This document shows positions 41,394 to 49,805 of a stretch of 52,737 nucleotides of DNA, piece after piece. Positions within the stretch are counted from its first letter, which is position 1, and the number at the start of each line of letters is the position of its first letter. The notes under the pieces are model-generated. The model was not told where the DNA came from, did not search any database, and saw only the letters and a program-made list of their open reading frames with translations. Source of the stretch: Fibrobacteria bacterium (GTDB lineage Bacteria; Fibrobacterota; Fibrobacteria; UBA11236); contig JADGQO010000199.1 of NCBI GenBank assembly GCA_017881725.1, forward strand, positions 1-52,737, read 5' to 3'. The position numbers and the translations under genes are program-made.

Positions 41394-42191
41394 ATGAAGG
41401 ATAAAAAAGTTGCTTTCCGTACCAGTATGCCCTTCCCGAAAAGGCTGCTGCGCTTGCTGGCGGCGGTGGCGTTGGGCTCGCCGTTGCTGGTGATGGGAAA
41501 CCCGCCCGCAGCCGGAAATCCCACCGTAGTCGGAAATCCGGCCCGAGTCGAACACGCGGCGGCGTCGCCGCTTACGGTGAAGCAGGCGGTGCCTAAGGAA
41601 CGTTCTTCCGTAGTGAGTGAAGAGGCGCGCGCGGCCTTGCGCAAAGCCATAGCGTATCATCGTCAAGCCCAGGATCTTTCGCTTAGGTTCAAAGCGAAGG
41701 TGTATAATTCGGCGTTGGATAAAAATGATGAGTACCAGGGAAAACTTCTTCTGAAGGACTCGCTCAAGTTCCGGCTGGAAATTCCCGGCGGCGTTTACGT
41801 CTCCGACGGCGTGACCTATTGGGAATACCATCAACAAAACCACCAAGTGTTGATCCGCAAGGCCAAGGACTTGGAGGATAAGCCGTTACCTGGCGAAGTC
41901 TTGTTGCGCTTCCTCGACTCCGATCCACTCGCGTTGACCCACGCCCGCATGGATGGAAAGGAGTACCTCGACTTGCGCCTGGATCCGTCCCGCGCCATGA
42001 AAAATCTCGACAGCCTGGCAGTGCTCCTCGACAAAGGGGATTTTTCCCTTCACCGCATTTCCAGCCGCGATGTCTCCGGCAATGAGACGCAATATACGGT
42101 TTCGTCCATCAAGCGCAATGGCGGATTGAAAGACGGGGAGTTTTCCTTTACCGCGCCCAAGGGCTCCGATGTCGTGGACATGCGGGAATAA
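41394..42191 (+). CDS. LolA-like outer-membrane lipoprotein carrier
   Basis: This 265-residue periplasmic protein has a basic start, a hydrophobic signal (LLRLLAAVALGSPLLVMG) and a short linker of three GNP-type repeats (GNPPAA, GNPTVV, GNPARV). A LolA-type domain follows from about 70: LSLRFKAKVYNSALDKNDEYQGKLLLK, FRLEIPGGVYVSDGVTYWEYH and a closing strand GEFSFTAPKGSDVVDM. LolA ferries lipoproteins to the outer membrane, consistent with the many lipoproteins in this window. The start is uncertain: ATGs at 41382, 41394 and 41427 are in frame and none has a clear ribosome site. Confidence 0.72.
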   Translation: MKDKKVAFRTSMPFPKRLLRLLAAVALGSPLLVMGNPPAAGNPTVVGNPARVEHAAASPLTVKQAVPKERSSVVSEEARAALRKAIAYHRQAQDLSLRFKAKVYNSALDKNDEYQGKLLLKDSLKFRLEIPGGVYVSDGVTYWEYHQQNHQVLIRKAKDLEDKPLPGEVLLRFLDSDPLALTHARMDGKEYLDLRLDPSRAMKNLDSLAVLLDKGDFSLHRISSRDVSGNETQYTVSSIKRNGGLKDGEFSFTAPKGSDVVDMRE

Positions 42192-42204
42192 GGACAGGAA
42201 ATTC

Positions 42205-42316
42205 AAATTGAAAAATGCAAATTGAAAACTGCCCTACCTCAAGTTCGCGTCGACAAGTTGCCAGATGGGCAATGATTGGCCCGGGTTTTCTCCAAAAATT
42301 TTGCATTTTTCAATTT
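42205..42316. repeat. AT-rich inverted repeat with 17-base arms
   Basis: Arms at 42205-42221 (AAATTGAAAAATGCAAA) and 42300-42316 are perfect reverse complements, separated by 78 bases. Further partial copies of the same TTGAAAA/TTTTCAA words flank each arm. It lies between lolA and yajQ. It could fold into a long-range hairpin or be a dispersed intergenic repeat. Confidence 0.8.
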
Positions 42317-42352
42317 TCAATTTGCACTTTTCAATCTCTTCTTTGAGGTCCT

Positions 42353-42850
42353 ATGCCGTCCGACAACTCCTTCGACATCGTTTGTAAAACTGATCCGGAA
42401 GAACTCCGCAACGCCGTGCAACATACCCAAAAGGAATTGGGAATACGGTTCGATTTCAAGGGAAGCAAAGCGTCCATCTCGCTGGAAAGCAAAGGCACGG
42501 ACGTGACTTTGGTGGCGGATGACGAATTCAAGTTGGGACAATTACGTGAGATGTTCGAAGGCAAGCTGATTAAGCGCGGTCTATCGCCTAAGACAGTAAA
42601 ATATTCCGAACCCCAACCCGGCTCGAAAATGACCGTGAGCCAAACGGCGAAATTCCAAGCCGGTATCGCGCAGGAAGACGCCAAAAAAATCGTCAAGCTG
42701 ATCAAGGATCAAAAACTCAAGGTGCAGGTCAGCATTCAAGGCGAGCAGTTGCGCGTATCGGGGAAAAGCAAGGATGACTTGCAAACCGCCATGGCCGCGG
42801 TGCGCGGAGCCGACCTGGACTTCGACTGCCAATTCGTGAATTTCAGGTAA
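42353..42850 (+). CDS. yajQ: YajQ-family nucleotide-binding protein
   Basis: This 165-residue protein starts SDNSFDIVCKTDPEELRNAVQ and has RFDFKGSKASI, ERGL-like KLIKRGLSPKTVKY, and the C-terminal IKDQKLKVQVSIQGEQLRVSGKSKDDLQ. All are typical of YajQ (UPF0234). Xanthomonas members bind c-di-GMP and modulate transcription; in other species the role is unclear. No partner regulator is adjacent. The ATG at 42353 follows TTTGAGGT. Confidence 0.92.
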   Translation: MPSDNSFDIVCKTDPEELRNAVQHTQKELGIRFDFKGSKASISLESKGTDVTLVADDEFKLGQLREMFEGKLIKRGLSPKTVKYSEPQPGSKMTVSQTAKFQAGIAQEDAKKIVKLIKDQKLKVQVSIQGEQLRVSGKSKDDLQTAMAAVRGADLDFDCQFVNFR

Positions 42851-42855
42851 CGGAC

Positions 42856-44454
42856 TTGCGCGTGGAATCTTCCTCCCCTCTCATCCGTTTAGGTGTATGC
42901 CTCGCCGTCGGCATGTCCATGGCGTTGGGCCAAAGCGACCCCTTAGCCTCAAAATCCATCGGGTTGATGTTCGCGGACGCGGATCATTTTTGGGCCGTCG
43001 CCGCCGATGGCGCCCACTATAGCCGCATCGATCCGTTCCCGGATCCCGCCGATATCCGCAACGGCAGCTTGCCCTTCAGAGGTGTCGTGCGCGGAGGCTC
43101 TAGCCGATCCTCCTCTTTGGTTTTGTTCTTTAACTATGCGGTTTCGGATAGCGTGACGGTGGCGGGTCTGGCCGCAGTGGGCGGCGACAACAAATCACCC
43201 ATGGACTCCTTGGTTTTCGTGCGGAGCAAGGCCCACAATAACTCCAACACCCTGGGCATCGAATTTTCGGCTCTGCAATTGCGCAAAGATTCCGTGCTGT
43301 TGGGCGCCGGCCGCGCCGGATTGGGGTGGGCCAAATTAAGGCCTGAAAACGGAGGTGTTTTCGCGCAAGACTCCATCGCCTTCTCGGCCTTAATTACCGG
43401 AGTGGATACCTTGGTCCCGGCCTTGCGTTGCGCCGTGGACGCTAACTGTCCCGTAGACGGTTTGGACGCGGCGGCGAAACTCGGCGCGCCGGATTCCGTT
43501 TCGGCCTTGGCCATCGACTCTTCGGCAGCGGACAGCATTTGGATCCTGGTTGGGACGCAAACGGGATTGCGGCGGGGCCTGTGGGGCGGGAAAGCCTTCC
43601 CCAAGGTTGCGCTGCCTGCGGATAAACCAGACGCGCCCATCCGCATCGAATCCATTCACGCGGACGCGTCACATAGAGTTCTTTGGGTGTTCTCCGGGTC
43701 GGAATATTTTTTCAGCGACGATCACGGTAAATCCTTCCATAAGCCTCCAGTCGTCGCTGCGCTCGCCACCAAGCCCACGGCCTTGTCCGGGTTCCTAGCC
43801 CCTCCAGAGGTGGCCGTCATCGGGGACACATCCTTTCTGAATTTCAATCTGGATCGTCCGGGGCTCGTGGCGTTCAATCGGGACACCATGACCGCGAATT
43901 CTGGCACGGGCGATTTCGGAGACGTGGTTCTGGATCATGAAAACGGATTGGACATTGCCCGCGGCGAAGGCCGGCTGACGACCCTGGCGGTGCTCAGCAA
44001 GGGTAGTGTCACGGCTTTGGCGGCCGGTTCCTTGGGAAAAGGAATGTTCCTGCGCAAGACGGGCACGGGCGAAACGGGGGGCTGGAAAAACATCAACAGC
44101 CTGAAAGCCTTGCAGGGCGGGCTTTCGGAGGTGATCACCTTTCCGACTTTGTTCACGGGCATCAACTCTTCGGGACCGACGCAATACACCAATATCGGCT
44201 ACCGCTTGAAACGGGACGGAAAAATCACCATCACGGTTTACAACTACGGAATGGAAAAAGTCCGCACCTTGGTCAAAGACGCACCGCGCAAGGGCGGCGG
44301 CAGCCGGAGCGAAAACCCCAGCGAGGATCGATGGGACGGGACGGATACGGGTGGCAGGCCCGTATCGTTCGGAACGTATTATATCCTGGTGCAATCGGAC
44401 CAGGGTGAAAAAGGCTGGGGCAAGGCGATCGCCGTGCATGGGAGGAATCCATGA
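42856..44454 (+). CDS. Exported protein with beta-propeller-like body and FlgD-type C-terminal domain
   Basis: This protein of about 532 residues has a signal peptide (GVCLAVGMSMALGQS). The body repeats strands in a propeller-like manner (LMFADADHFWAVAADG, SIWILVGTQTGLRRGLWGG, VLWVFSGSEYFFSDDHGKSF), as in sialidase/BNR-type repeats. The last 90 residues are a FlgD-type Ig domain: ITITVYNYGMEKVRTLV, then RWDGTDTGGRPVSFGTYYILVQS. It has no catalytic signature. The start is TTG 42856 or GTG 42862, six to twelve bases after the yajQ stop. It overlaps the next gene by 4 bases and forms a three-gene operon of envelope proteins with it. Confidence 0.65.
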   Translation: MRVESSSPLIRLGVCLAVGMSMALGQSDPLASKSIGLMFADADHFWAVAADGAHYSRIDPFPDPADIRNGSLPFRGVVRGGSSRSSSLVLFFNYAVSDSVTVAGLAAVGGDNKSPMDSLVFVRSKAHNNSNTLGIEFSALQLRKDSVLLGAGRAGLGWAKLRPENGGVFAQDSIAFSALITGVDTLVPALRCAVDANCPVDGLDAAAKLGAPDSVSALAIDSSAADSIWILVGTQTGLRRGLWGGKAFPKVALPADKPDAPIRIESIHADASHRVLWVFSGSEYFFSDDHGKSFHKPPVVAALATKPTALSGFLAPPEVAVIGDTSFLNFNLDRPGLVAFNRDTMTANSGTGDFGDVVLDHENGLDIARGEGRLTTLAVLSKGSVTALAAGSLGKGMFLRKTGTGETGGWKNINSLKALQGGLSEVITFPTLFTGINSSGPTQYTNIGYRLKRDGKITITVYNYGMEKVRTLVKDAPRKGGGSRSENPSEDRWDGTDTGGRPVSFGTYYILVQSDQGEKGWGKAIAVHGRNP

Positions 44455-45509
44455 CACGGATGACGTTCCGCCAACGGACGGCACGGAGTTTTCAAGGTCT
44501 TTCGATTCTAGTGTCGATGTCCATCATTATGAACCTGGTTGCCTCGCCCGCGCGGGCGACTGCCCCGGAAGTTTTGGGCGGCCACGAAGGCTGGCTCGAT
44601 CGCATGGGCGGCGGCATCCGTGAGCTGGCTATGGGCAATACGGGCACGGCGAATGAGGAAGCCAACCCGGCGGCCTACTGGAATCCGGCTTTGCTGCCCT
44701 TCAACCGGGAAACGGCCGTGGGCGTAGGTGCCGATATGCGCAGCCTGGATCGGAACGGCGGCTTCGCGGGCATCCAGGGGCGCGTGGCGGCCAATCTGGG
44801 CGCGGGTCTGGCGCTTTTGAATCGCGGCGACTACAATGTGAAGGCCTACGACGAGGACGAGAAGCCCATCGGCACGGCGCGGCCCCAGGCGCTGGGAACC
44901 TACTTGGGCTTGGGGTTGAAAACCTCGCGCAGCAACAGTTTCGGCGCGGCGGTGCAATGGTATTCCGCCAATATGGATTTGGGCGGCGGCACCGGGGACA
45001 TCAACGTCATCGGCATTTTCACACTGGGATGGTACAAGCGTTGGACGCCGGATTTGAAAACGGCGCTGGTCATCCGCAATCTCGGCATCGGGCCGGACCT
45101 CAACGCATCGTTCGATCAAACCACCTTGACCGGCCAGGACGCGTTGGGCTTCGATCACACCGCCACGGATTTCTTTCCGAAAACCTTGGTGGCGGCGGTG
45201 TTTTACAGCCATATGCTTTGGACCCGCAATTTTGATTTGGCCGGCGAGTTGATGGATTTCCAATTGAAGCCCGACTTATATTCCCTGGACGCGAATTTCC
45301 ACGAGCAGGATTTTCGCCTGGGGGTTGATTGCCATTATACCGAGGCCCTGAGTTTACGAGCGGGTTATGATCGCGGCAATTTGTCCGCCGGATTGGGCTA
45401 TACCTTGCCCTGGGGCAAACGCCGCATCCAATTCGACTATGCCGTGCTGATCGAAAAAGGCTGGCTGACCGTGAATCCCCTGGCCGTAGGTCTGCGGTTC
45501 ACGCTGTGA
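44451..45509 (+). CDS. PorV/UPF0164-like outer-membrane beta-barrel protein
   Basis: This 352-residue protein has a signal peptide (ending near SPARAT). The first mature stretch GIRELAMGNTGTANEEANPAAYWNPA is the typical start of PorV-like barrels ('R...MG.AGTA...D..A.YWNPA'). Alternating beta strands follow up to the terminal aromatic/Leu end (GLRFTL). PorV is the outer-membrane shuttle of the type IX secretion system, but the larger family (UPF0164) includes proteins of unknown role. It overlaps the genes on both sides by four bases (ATGA and GTGA), so all three are translationally coupled. Confidence 0.7.
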   Translation: MTRMTFRQRTARSFQGLSILVSMSIIMNLVASPARATAPEVLGGHEGWLDRMGGGIRELAMGNTGTANEEANPAAYWNPALLPFNRETAVGVGADMRSLDRNGGFAGIQGRVAANLGAGLALLNRGDYNVKAYDEDEKPIGTARPQALGTYLGLGLKTSRSNSFGAAVQWYSANMDLGGGTGDINVIGIFTLGWYKRWTPDLKTALVIRNLGIGPDLNASFDQTTLTGQDALGFDHTATDFFPKTLVAAVFYSHMLWTRNFDLAGELMDFQLKPDLYSLDANFHEQDFRLGVDCHYTEALSLRAGYDRGNLSAGLGYTLPWGKRRIQFDYAVLIEKGWLTVNPLAVGLRFTL

Positions 45510-46555
45510 AGCGCGCCGGGAGGCGAAACCTGGGCCTGATCTTTATAGTTTATCCCTGCATGTTTCTTCGCCGATTATCCATATTCCGCTTTTCCAGCGC
45601 GCTCGGATCCTCACGGTCATCGATGGGTGCGTCGGCGGTTAAATGCTGCTTGGCGGCCGTTTGCGTATTATCCCTGGCTCGAAATTCCGCCCATGCTTTG
45701 GAAGTCAACCGACAGTACGGCGAGGCAAGTTTTCAATATTTGAAGTTGCCGCTTTCTCCGCGCATCGTCGGATTGGCCGGAGCCGGCGCCGCTTTGGCCG
45801 ACGCCGCCGGCGATATGGAATTGAATCCCGCCGCTCCAGCTGCGGATTCGGGGCATCTCGTGGTAGGACGCGGATACCCATTCTCGGAATTCCAAAGCAA
45901 CAGCAGCCACATCGCCTGGTCAATCCCGGCCCAAGGATATCGCGTGGTTTTGAACGCTCGCTATCTGGGCTTCGACAACATTCCCGGGTATGACGGCTTG
46001 GGAAATTCGACCACCGCATACAGTGCGCATACCTTGAAGGCGGAAGCGGGCCTCGCCGGAAATTACGCCGGATTCGGTTGGGGCGCGACGCTCAATTTTG
46101 CCGGCAACAGCATCGCCAACGCCAATTACGCCACCGCCATGATTAATGCCGGTCTCCGATACCAATTGTTTACAGGATTATACGCGGGCCTCAGCGTCGT
46201 CAATGCGGATTTCTGGGATTCACAGGCTCAGGATCCGAACAATGCCAATCCTTTCCCGCCCACGTCTTTGCAGGCCGGTCTGTCGTATGCGCATGCGTTG
46301 GGCGCGGACTTCACGGGCGCGGTGGCCGTGGATGCGCGCACGCGCAATGACGAACGGATGGTGTTTCCGGCAGGATTGGAGTTGAGTTGGAAAAAAGCCG
46401 TGTTTGCGCGAGTGGGTTTTCCTTTCGGCGAGCAGGAGCCGGGCTTGGCGGCCGGTTTGGGACTACGCTGGTCCCGGTTCGAATTCCAGTATGCCTACCA
46501 GATGCACGCCACATTGAGCCCCGGGCACTTCTGGTCATTGGACATCGCCTATTAA
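45506..46555 (+). CDS. PorQ/PorV-like outer-membrane beta-barrel protein
   Basis: This 349-residue protein has a long N-terminus and a signal (CLAAVCVLSLARNSAHA). The mature start EASFQYLKLPLSPRIVGLAGAGAALADAAGDMELNPAA resembles PorQ-type proteins ('YNFL.LP.SAR...LGG..V...D....NP'). Barrel strands run to the terminal SLDIAY. PorQ-like proteins accompany type IX secretion components. The GTG at 45506 overlaps the previous stop (GTGA); an ATG at 45560 would give a shorter signal region. It is the last gene of the three-gene operon. Confidence 0.68.
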   Translation: MKRAGRRNLGLIFIVYPCMFLRRLSIFRFSSALGSSRSSMGASAVKCCLAAVCVLSLARNSAHALEVNRQYGEASFQYLKLPLSPRIVGLAGAGAALADAAGDMELNPAAPAADSGHLVVGRGYPFSEFQSNSSHIAWSIPAQGYRVVLNARYLGFDNIPGYDGLGNSTTAYSAHTLKAEAGLAGNYAGFGWGATLNFAGNSIANANYATAMINAGLRYQLFTGLYAGLSVVNADFWDSQAQDPNNANPFPPTSLQAGLSYAHALGADFTGAVAVDARTRNDERMVFPAGLELSWKKAVFARVGFPFGEQEPGLAAGLGLRWSRFEFQYAYQMHATLSPGHFWSLDIAY

Positions 46556-46585
46556 TTTTTCGCGCTGCCGTCGATGTAAATCCAT

Positions 46586-46634
46586 GGTAACCTAGCTGTA
46601 ACCTTGGTTTCGCCTAGGTAACCTATATGTTACC
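46586..46634. repeat. Two GGTAAC-N6-GTTACC palindromes in tandem
   Basis: The first (46586-46603, GGTAAC-N6-GTAACC) has one mismatch and the second (46617-46634) is perfect with one extra paired base on each side. They lie between two converging genes and can form hairpins. Confidence 0.8.
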
Positions 46635-47553
46635 TCACTCCCACCGTCACCCCGACGAAAATCGCCGCCATCCCCGAAACCATCACCCATTTCAATCGCC
46701 TTTGGACGCGCCCCCAATCCGTGGCCGGAGGGGTCAGCCCACGCAGCACGGCGATCAAGGCCGGCAAAGGTCCGAGCAAGATGAGCAGGAAGTATCCGGG
46801 ATGATAATCGAGTAGCAAATAGGGTAGCGGCAACAATACCAGCACGCAGGCCGAGAGAATCCCCACTGCGGCTTTGGCGGCGCGGTCTCCGAAACGGATC
46901 GGAAATGTGCTCCAGCCGACAGCCCGGTCTCCCGGCACATCCTCGGCATCCTTGGAAACCTCGCGCGCGGCCGTAGTCAGGAAGGCGAACAAGGCTGGCA
47001 AGCCCGTATGCAGTGGCGCATGGGGGAACTCCGGAAAATAGACGGCCAAGGCGCAGAGCAGGGCAACGGCCAGGTTACCCCAGAGCGGGAGCGCTTTGAG
47101 TTTGAGATTGTACAGTACCAGTAACAATGCCATACCGGCCGTCAAGGCCATGGGGGCGAAGTCGCCGGTAGTTAATCGTGGACCAGTCAACTCTCCGGTG
47201 GCCGACAAGGCTGGATGCAGGCCGGGGAAGGCACCGCCCGCCAGCGAAATGCCGAGCCAACCCGACAATAGAATCGAAACAACATACAGGAACGCCGACA
47301 TCCTCAGGGCTTGGCCCCGCGTGATCCGTCCAGCGGGAATCGGGCGAGCGGGCTGATTGATGCGATCGGCTTCCGCGTCCAAGGCGTCGTTTTGCATGTT
47401 GCCGGCCGAAGCCAAAAGACCCAAAGCCAATGCGCCCAGGGCCGCGGCCCCGTAGTCCATGGGCCCGGGCAAGCAGGCATGGCCCAAAATGACTCCCACG
47501 CCGGCCACGGCCGAGTTGGAAAACCGGGCCAGTTTCAACCAATCGCGCAGCAT
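46630..47553 (-). CDS. UbiA-family prenyltransferase
   Basis: This 307-residue integral membrane enzyme has about nine hydrophobic helices. The first Asp-rich motif reads NMQNDALDAEADRINQPARPIP and the second REVSKDAEDVPGDRAVG; both bind the Mg-diphosphate of the prenyl donor. The short RINQPARPIPAGRI stretch recalls the geranylgeranylglycerol-phosphate transferase / chlorophyll-synthase-like branch more than MenA or UbiA proper. The acceptor is unknown. The gene stands alone. A GGCAAC-N6-GTTACC site lies inside the gene at 47062-47079. Confidence 0.82.
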   Translation of the reverse strand: MLRDWLKLARFSNSAVAGVGVILGHACLPGPMDYGAAALGALALGLLASAGNMQNDALDAEADRINQPARPIPAGRITRGQALRMSAFLYVVSILLSGWLGISLAGGAFPGLHPALSATGELTGPRLTTGDFAPMALTAGMALLLVLYNLKLKALPLWGNLAVALLCALAVYFPEFPHAPLHTGLPALFAFLTTAAREVSKDAEDVPGDRAVGWSTFPIRFGDRAAKAAVGILSACVLVLLPLPYLLLDYHPGYFLLILLGPLPALIAVLRGLTPPATDWGRVQRRLKWVMVSGMAAIFVGVTVGVR

Positions 47554-47636
47554 GGCCTAATGTTAGCTAATCGACAAATGCTCTCCCACCACGCGACCCG
47601 CGGCGGTTTTAATTAACTTGGAACTCCAATTCAATT

Positions 47637-49805
47637 ATGATAGACGTACGCAACCTCGTTCTCAGCTTCGGCGACCGTTACCTTTTCAACGACTTGTCCT
47701 TCCAATTGGGGGATAAGGATAAAATTTGCCTGGCCGGACCCAACGGTTCCGGTAAGACCACCTTGCTCCGCCTTTTGTGCGGGGAAATGCAAGCCGACGG
47801 CGGCGCCATCATCCGGTCCAACTCCGTGTCCATCGGATACCTCCGCCAGCATCTGGGCGAGGATCATGGGGCCACGGTGTACGAAGCCGCGCACCAGGCT
47901 TTCAGCGACGCGTTGGAAAAGTCCAAGGAATTGGACGCCTTGCATATCATGCTGGGCGTACGGGAGGCGACCGAAGCGGAATTGAACCGCATGGACTTCC
48001 TGCAGGACGAATTGATCCGCAGCGATTTTTACAGCGCGGAAAGCAAGACGCGCACGGTTTTAGCCGGCTTGGGCTTCAGCCCCGAGGAGCAGGACAAACC
48101 TCTGGGCGCCATGTCCGGCGGCTGGCGCATGCGCGTGGCCCTGGCCCGCGTGCTGTTGGCGAATCCCACCTGTCTGTTCCTGGACGAACCCACCAACCAT
48201 CTCGATCTGGAATCGATTGTGTGGCTGGAAAGTTATATCCGCGAATATTCGGGCAGCCTGGTCCTCATCTCGCATGATCGCGCCTTTGTTGATCGCACTT
48301 GCGATCGTATTCTGGAAATCACCGGCGGTATCCTGGCCTATTATCCGGTCCCGTATGAAAAGTACGAGGAGGAAAAGGCCATGCGCATGGACCAGCTCCT
48401 CCGCGCGCATAAAAAACAACAGGACGAAATCGCCGGTCTGGAACGTTTCGTGGAACGCTTCAAGGCCAAGGCCAGTAAGGCCACCCAGGCGCAAAGCAAG
48501 CAAAAGCAGTTGGACAAAATCGAACGCATCGAAATTCCCTCGGGCGCCCAGACTATCCGCCTGAAATTCCCCGAAGCCCCGCCTTCCGGCCAATGGGTAT
48601 TCGAAGCGGAGGATCTCGGCAAGAGTTACGGTGATCACGAAATATTCCGGGACGGCAAGTTCGGCATCCAACGCGCGGACCATGCCGTTTTGGTAGGCCC
48701 CAACGGCGCGGGCAAGACCACCTTGCTCAAGCTCCTGCAGGGCATCGAAAAGCCCACCGCAGGCAAGGTGACCCTCGGCGCCAACGTCCAGGTCGGTTAC
48801 TTCGCCCAGTACGAGGAGCCCACGCCGGAAGAGGCCACCATGGATTTGCTGGCCTACTTGTCCGCATCCCTGCCGCGCATCCCGACCCAGCAATTGCGCA
48901 GCGTGCTCGGCGCCATGCTCTTCTCCGACGACGACGCCTTCAAGAAATTCGGCGTCCTTTCCGGCGGCGAACGCGCGCGCGTGCGCCTGTGCCGGCTGCT
49001 GCTCCAGAATTGCAACGTCATCATCCTGGACGAGCCCACCAACCATTTGGACATGGACTCGAAACAATTGCTGATGCGGGCACTCAACGAATTCACGGGC
49101 ACGGTGCTGTTCGTTTCGCATGATCGCTATTTCGTGGAACATATCGCCTCGCGTGTCATCCTGGTAAAGAACGGCAAGGTGACGGATTATCCCGGCGATT
49201 ACCATTATTATCTCGACAAGTTGAAGAGCGACAACCGTTACGCCGCTGCCGACGCTGCGGCGAACAAAGCCCAAGGCAACAAATCCTCGGGTAAACCAGC
49301 CCTTTCCAAATCACCGGTATCGAAGCCGACAGAGAAGCCGGTGGCGAAACCGGAATCCGCGAAGTCCGTCGCAGCGAACCCCGTCGCGACCGCATCGGCA
49401 GCGAAATCCACGGTTGATCCCGCCAAGCCCTCCATGCCCGTAACGCCGGTCCGGCCGGACACGGGCGCTTCCGGTTCCTCAGCCTCAGCGTCCACGGAAA
49501 CTCCTGCGGTCAAGGGTAATGGCAATGTGCCTCCAGGCGGCGAACCGCCCTTGGACTACGAAGCCAAGAAGGAAGTCGAACGCCGCAAACGTAAAGCCGA
49601 AAAGCGCTGGGCGGAAATCGAAATCCTCATCATGGATTTGGATTTGAAAATCGCCGACATCGATCAGGCTTTGTGCAAGCCGGAAATCTATGCGGACTCC
49701 GAACAGGCCGCGCGCCTGGCCCGGGACAAAGCGCAGGCGCAATTCGAGCTGGAAGCCCTCTACGAGGAATTGGAAGAATTGGAATCCCAAGGGTATGGCA
49801 AATAA
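47637..49805 (+). CDS. ABC-F family ATPase (Uup/EttA type) with a long linker
   Basis: This 722-residue soluble protein has two ABC cassettes and no membrane part. The first has GPNGSGKTTLLRLL, MSGGWRMRVALARVLL and FLDEPTNHLD; the second has GPNGAGKTTLLKLL, LSGGERARVRLCRLLL and ILDEPTNHLD. Between them is the usual charged coiled linker (HKKQQDEIAGLERFVERF). After the second cassette come about 90 residues of Lys/Pro/Ala/Ser low-complexity sequence (KPTEKPVAKPESAKS) and then the Uup-type C-terminal coiled coil (EVERRKRKAEKRWAEIEILI). ABC-F proteins act on the ribosome. The end overlaps rsgA by 11 bases. Confidence 0.9.
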   Translation: MIDVRNLVLSFGDRYLFNDLSFQLGDKDKICLAGPNGSGKTTLLRLLCGEMQADGGAIIRSNSVSIGYLRQHLGEDHGATVYEAAHQAFSDALEKSKELDALHIMLGVREATEAELNRMDFLQDELIRSDFYSAESKTRTVLAGLGFSPEEQDKPLGAMSGGWRMRVALARVLLANPTCLFLDEPTNHLDLESIVWLESYIREYSGSLVLISHDRAFVDRTCDRILEITGGILAYYPVPYEKYEEEKAMRMDQLLRAHKKQQDEIAGLERFVERFKAKASKATQAQSKQKQLDKIERIEIPSGAQTIRLKFPEAPPSGQWVFEAEDLGKSYGDHEIFRDGKFGIQRADHAVLVGPNGAGKTTLLKLLQGIEKPTAGKVTLGANVQVGYFAQYEEPTPEEATMDLLAYLSASLPRIPTQQLRSVLGAMLFSDDDAFKKFGVLSGGERARVRLCRLLLQNCNVIILDEPTNHLDMDSKQLLMRALNEFTGTVLFVSHDRYFVEHIASRVILVKNGKVTDYPGDYHYYLDKLKSDNRYAAADAAANKAQGNKSSGKPALSKSPVSKPTEKPVAKPESAKSVAANPVATASAAKSTVDPAKPSMPVTPVRPDTGASGSSASASTETPAVKGNGNVPPGGEPPLDYEAKKEVERRKRKAEKRWAEIEILIMDLDLKIADIDQALCKPEIYADSEQAARLARDKAQAQFELEALYEELEELESQGYGK

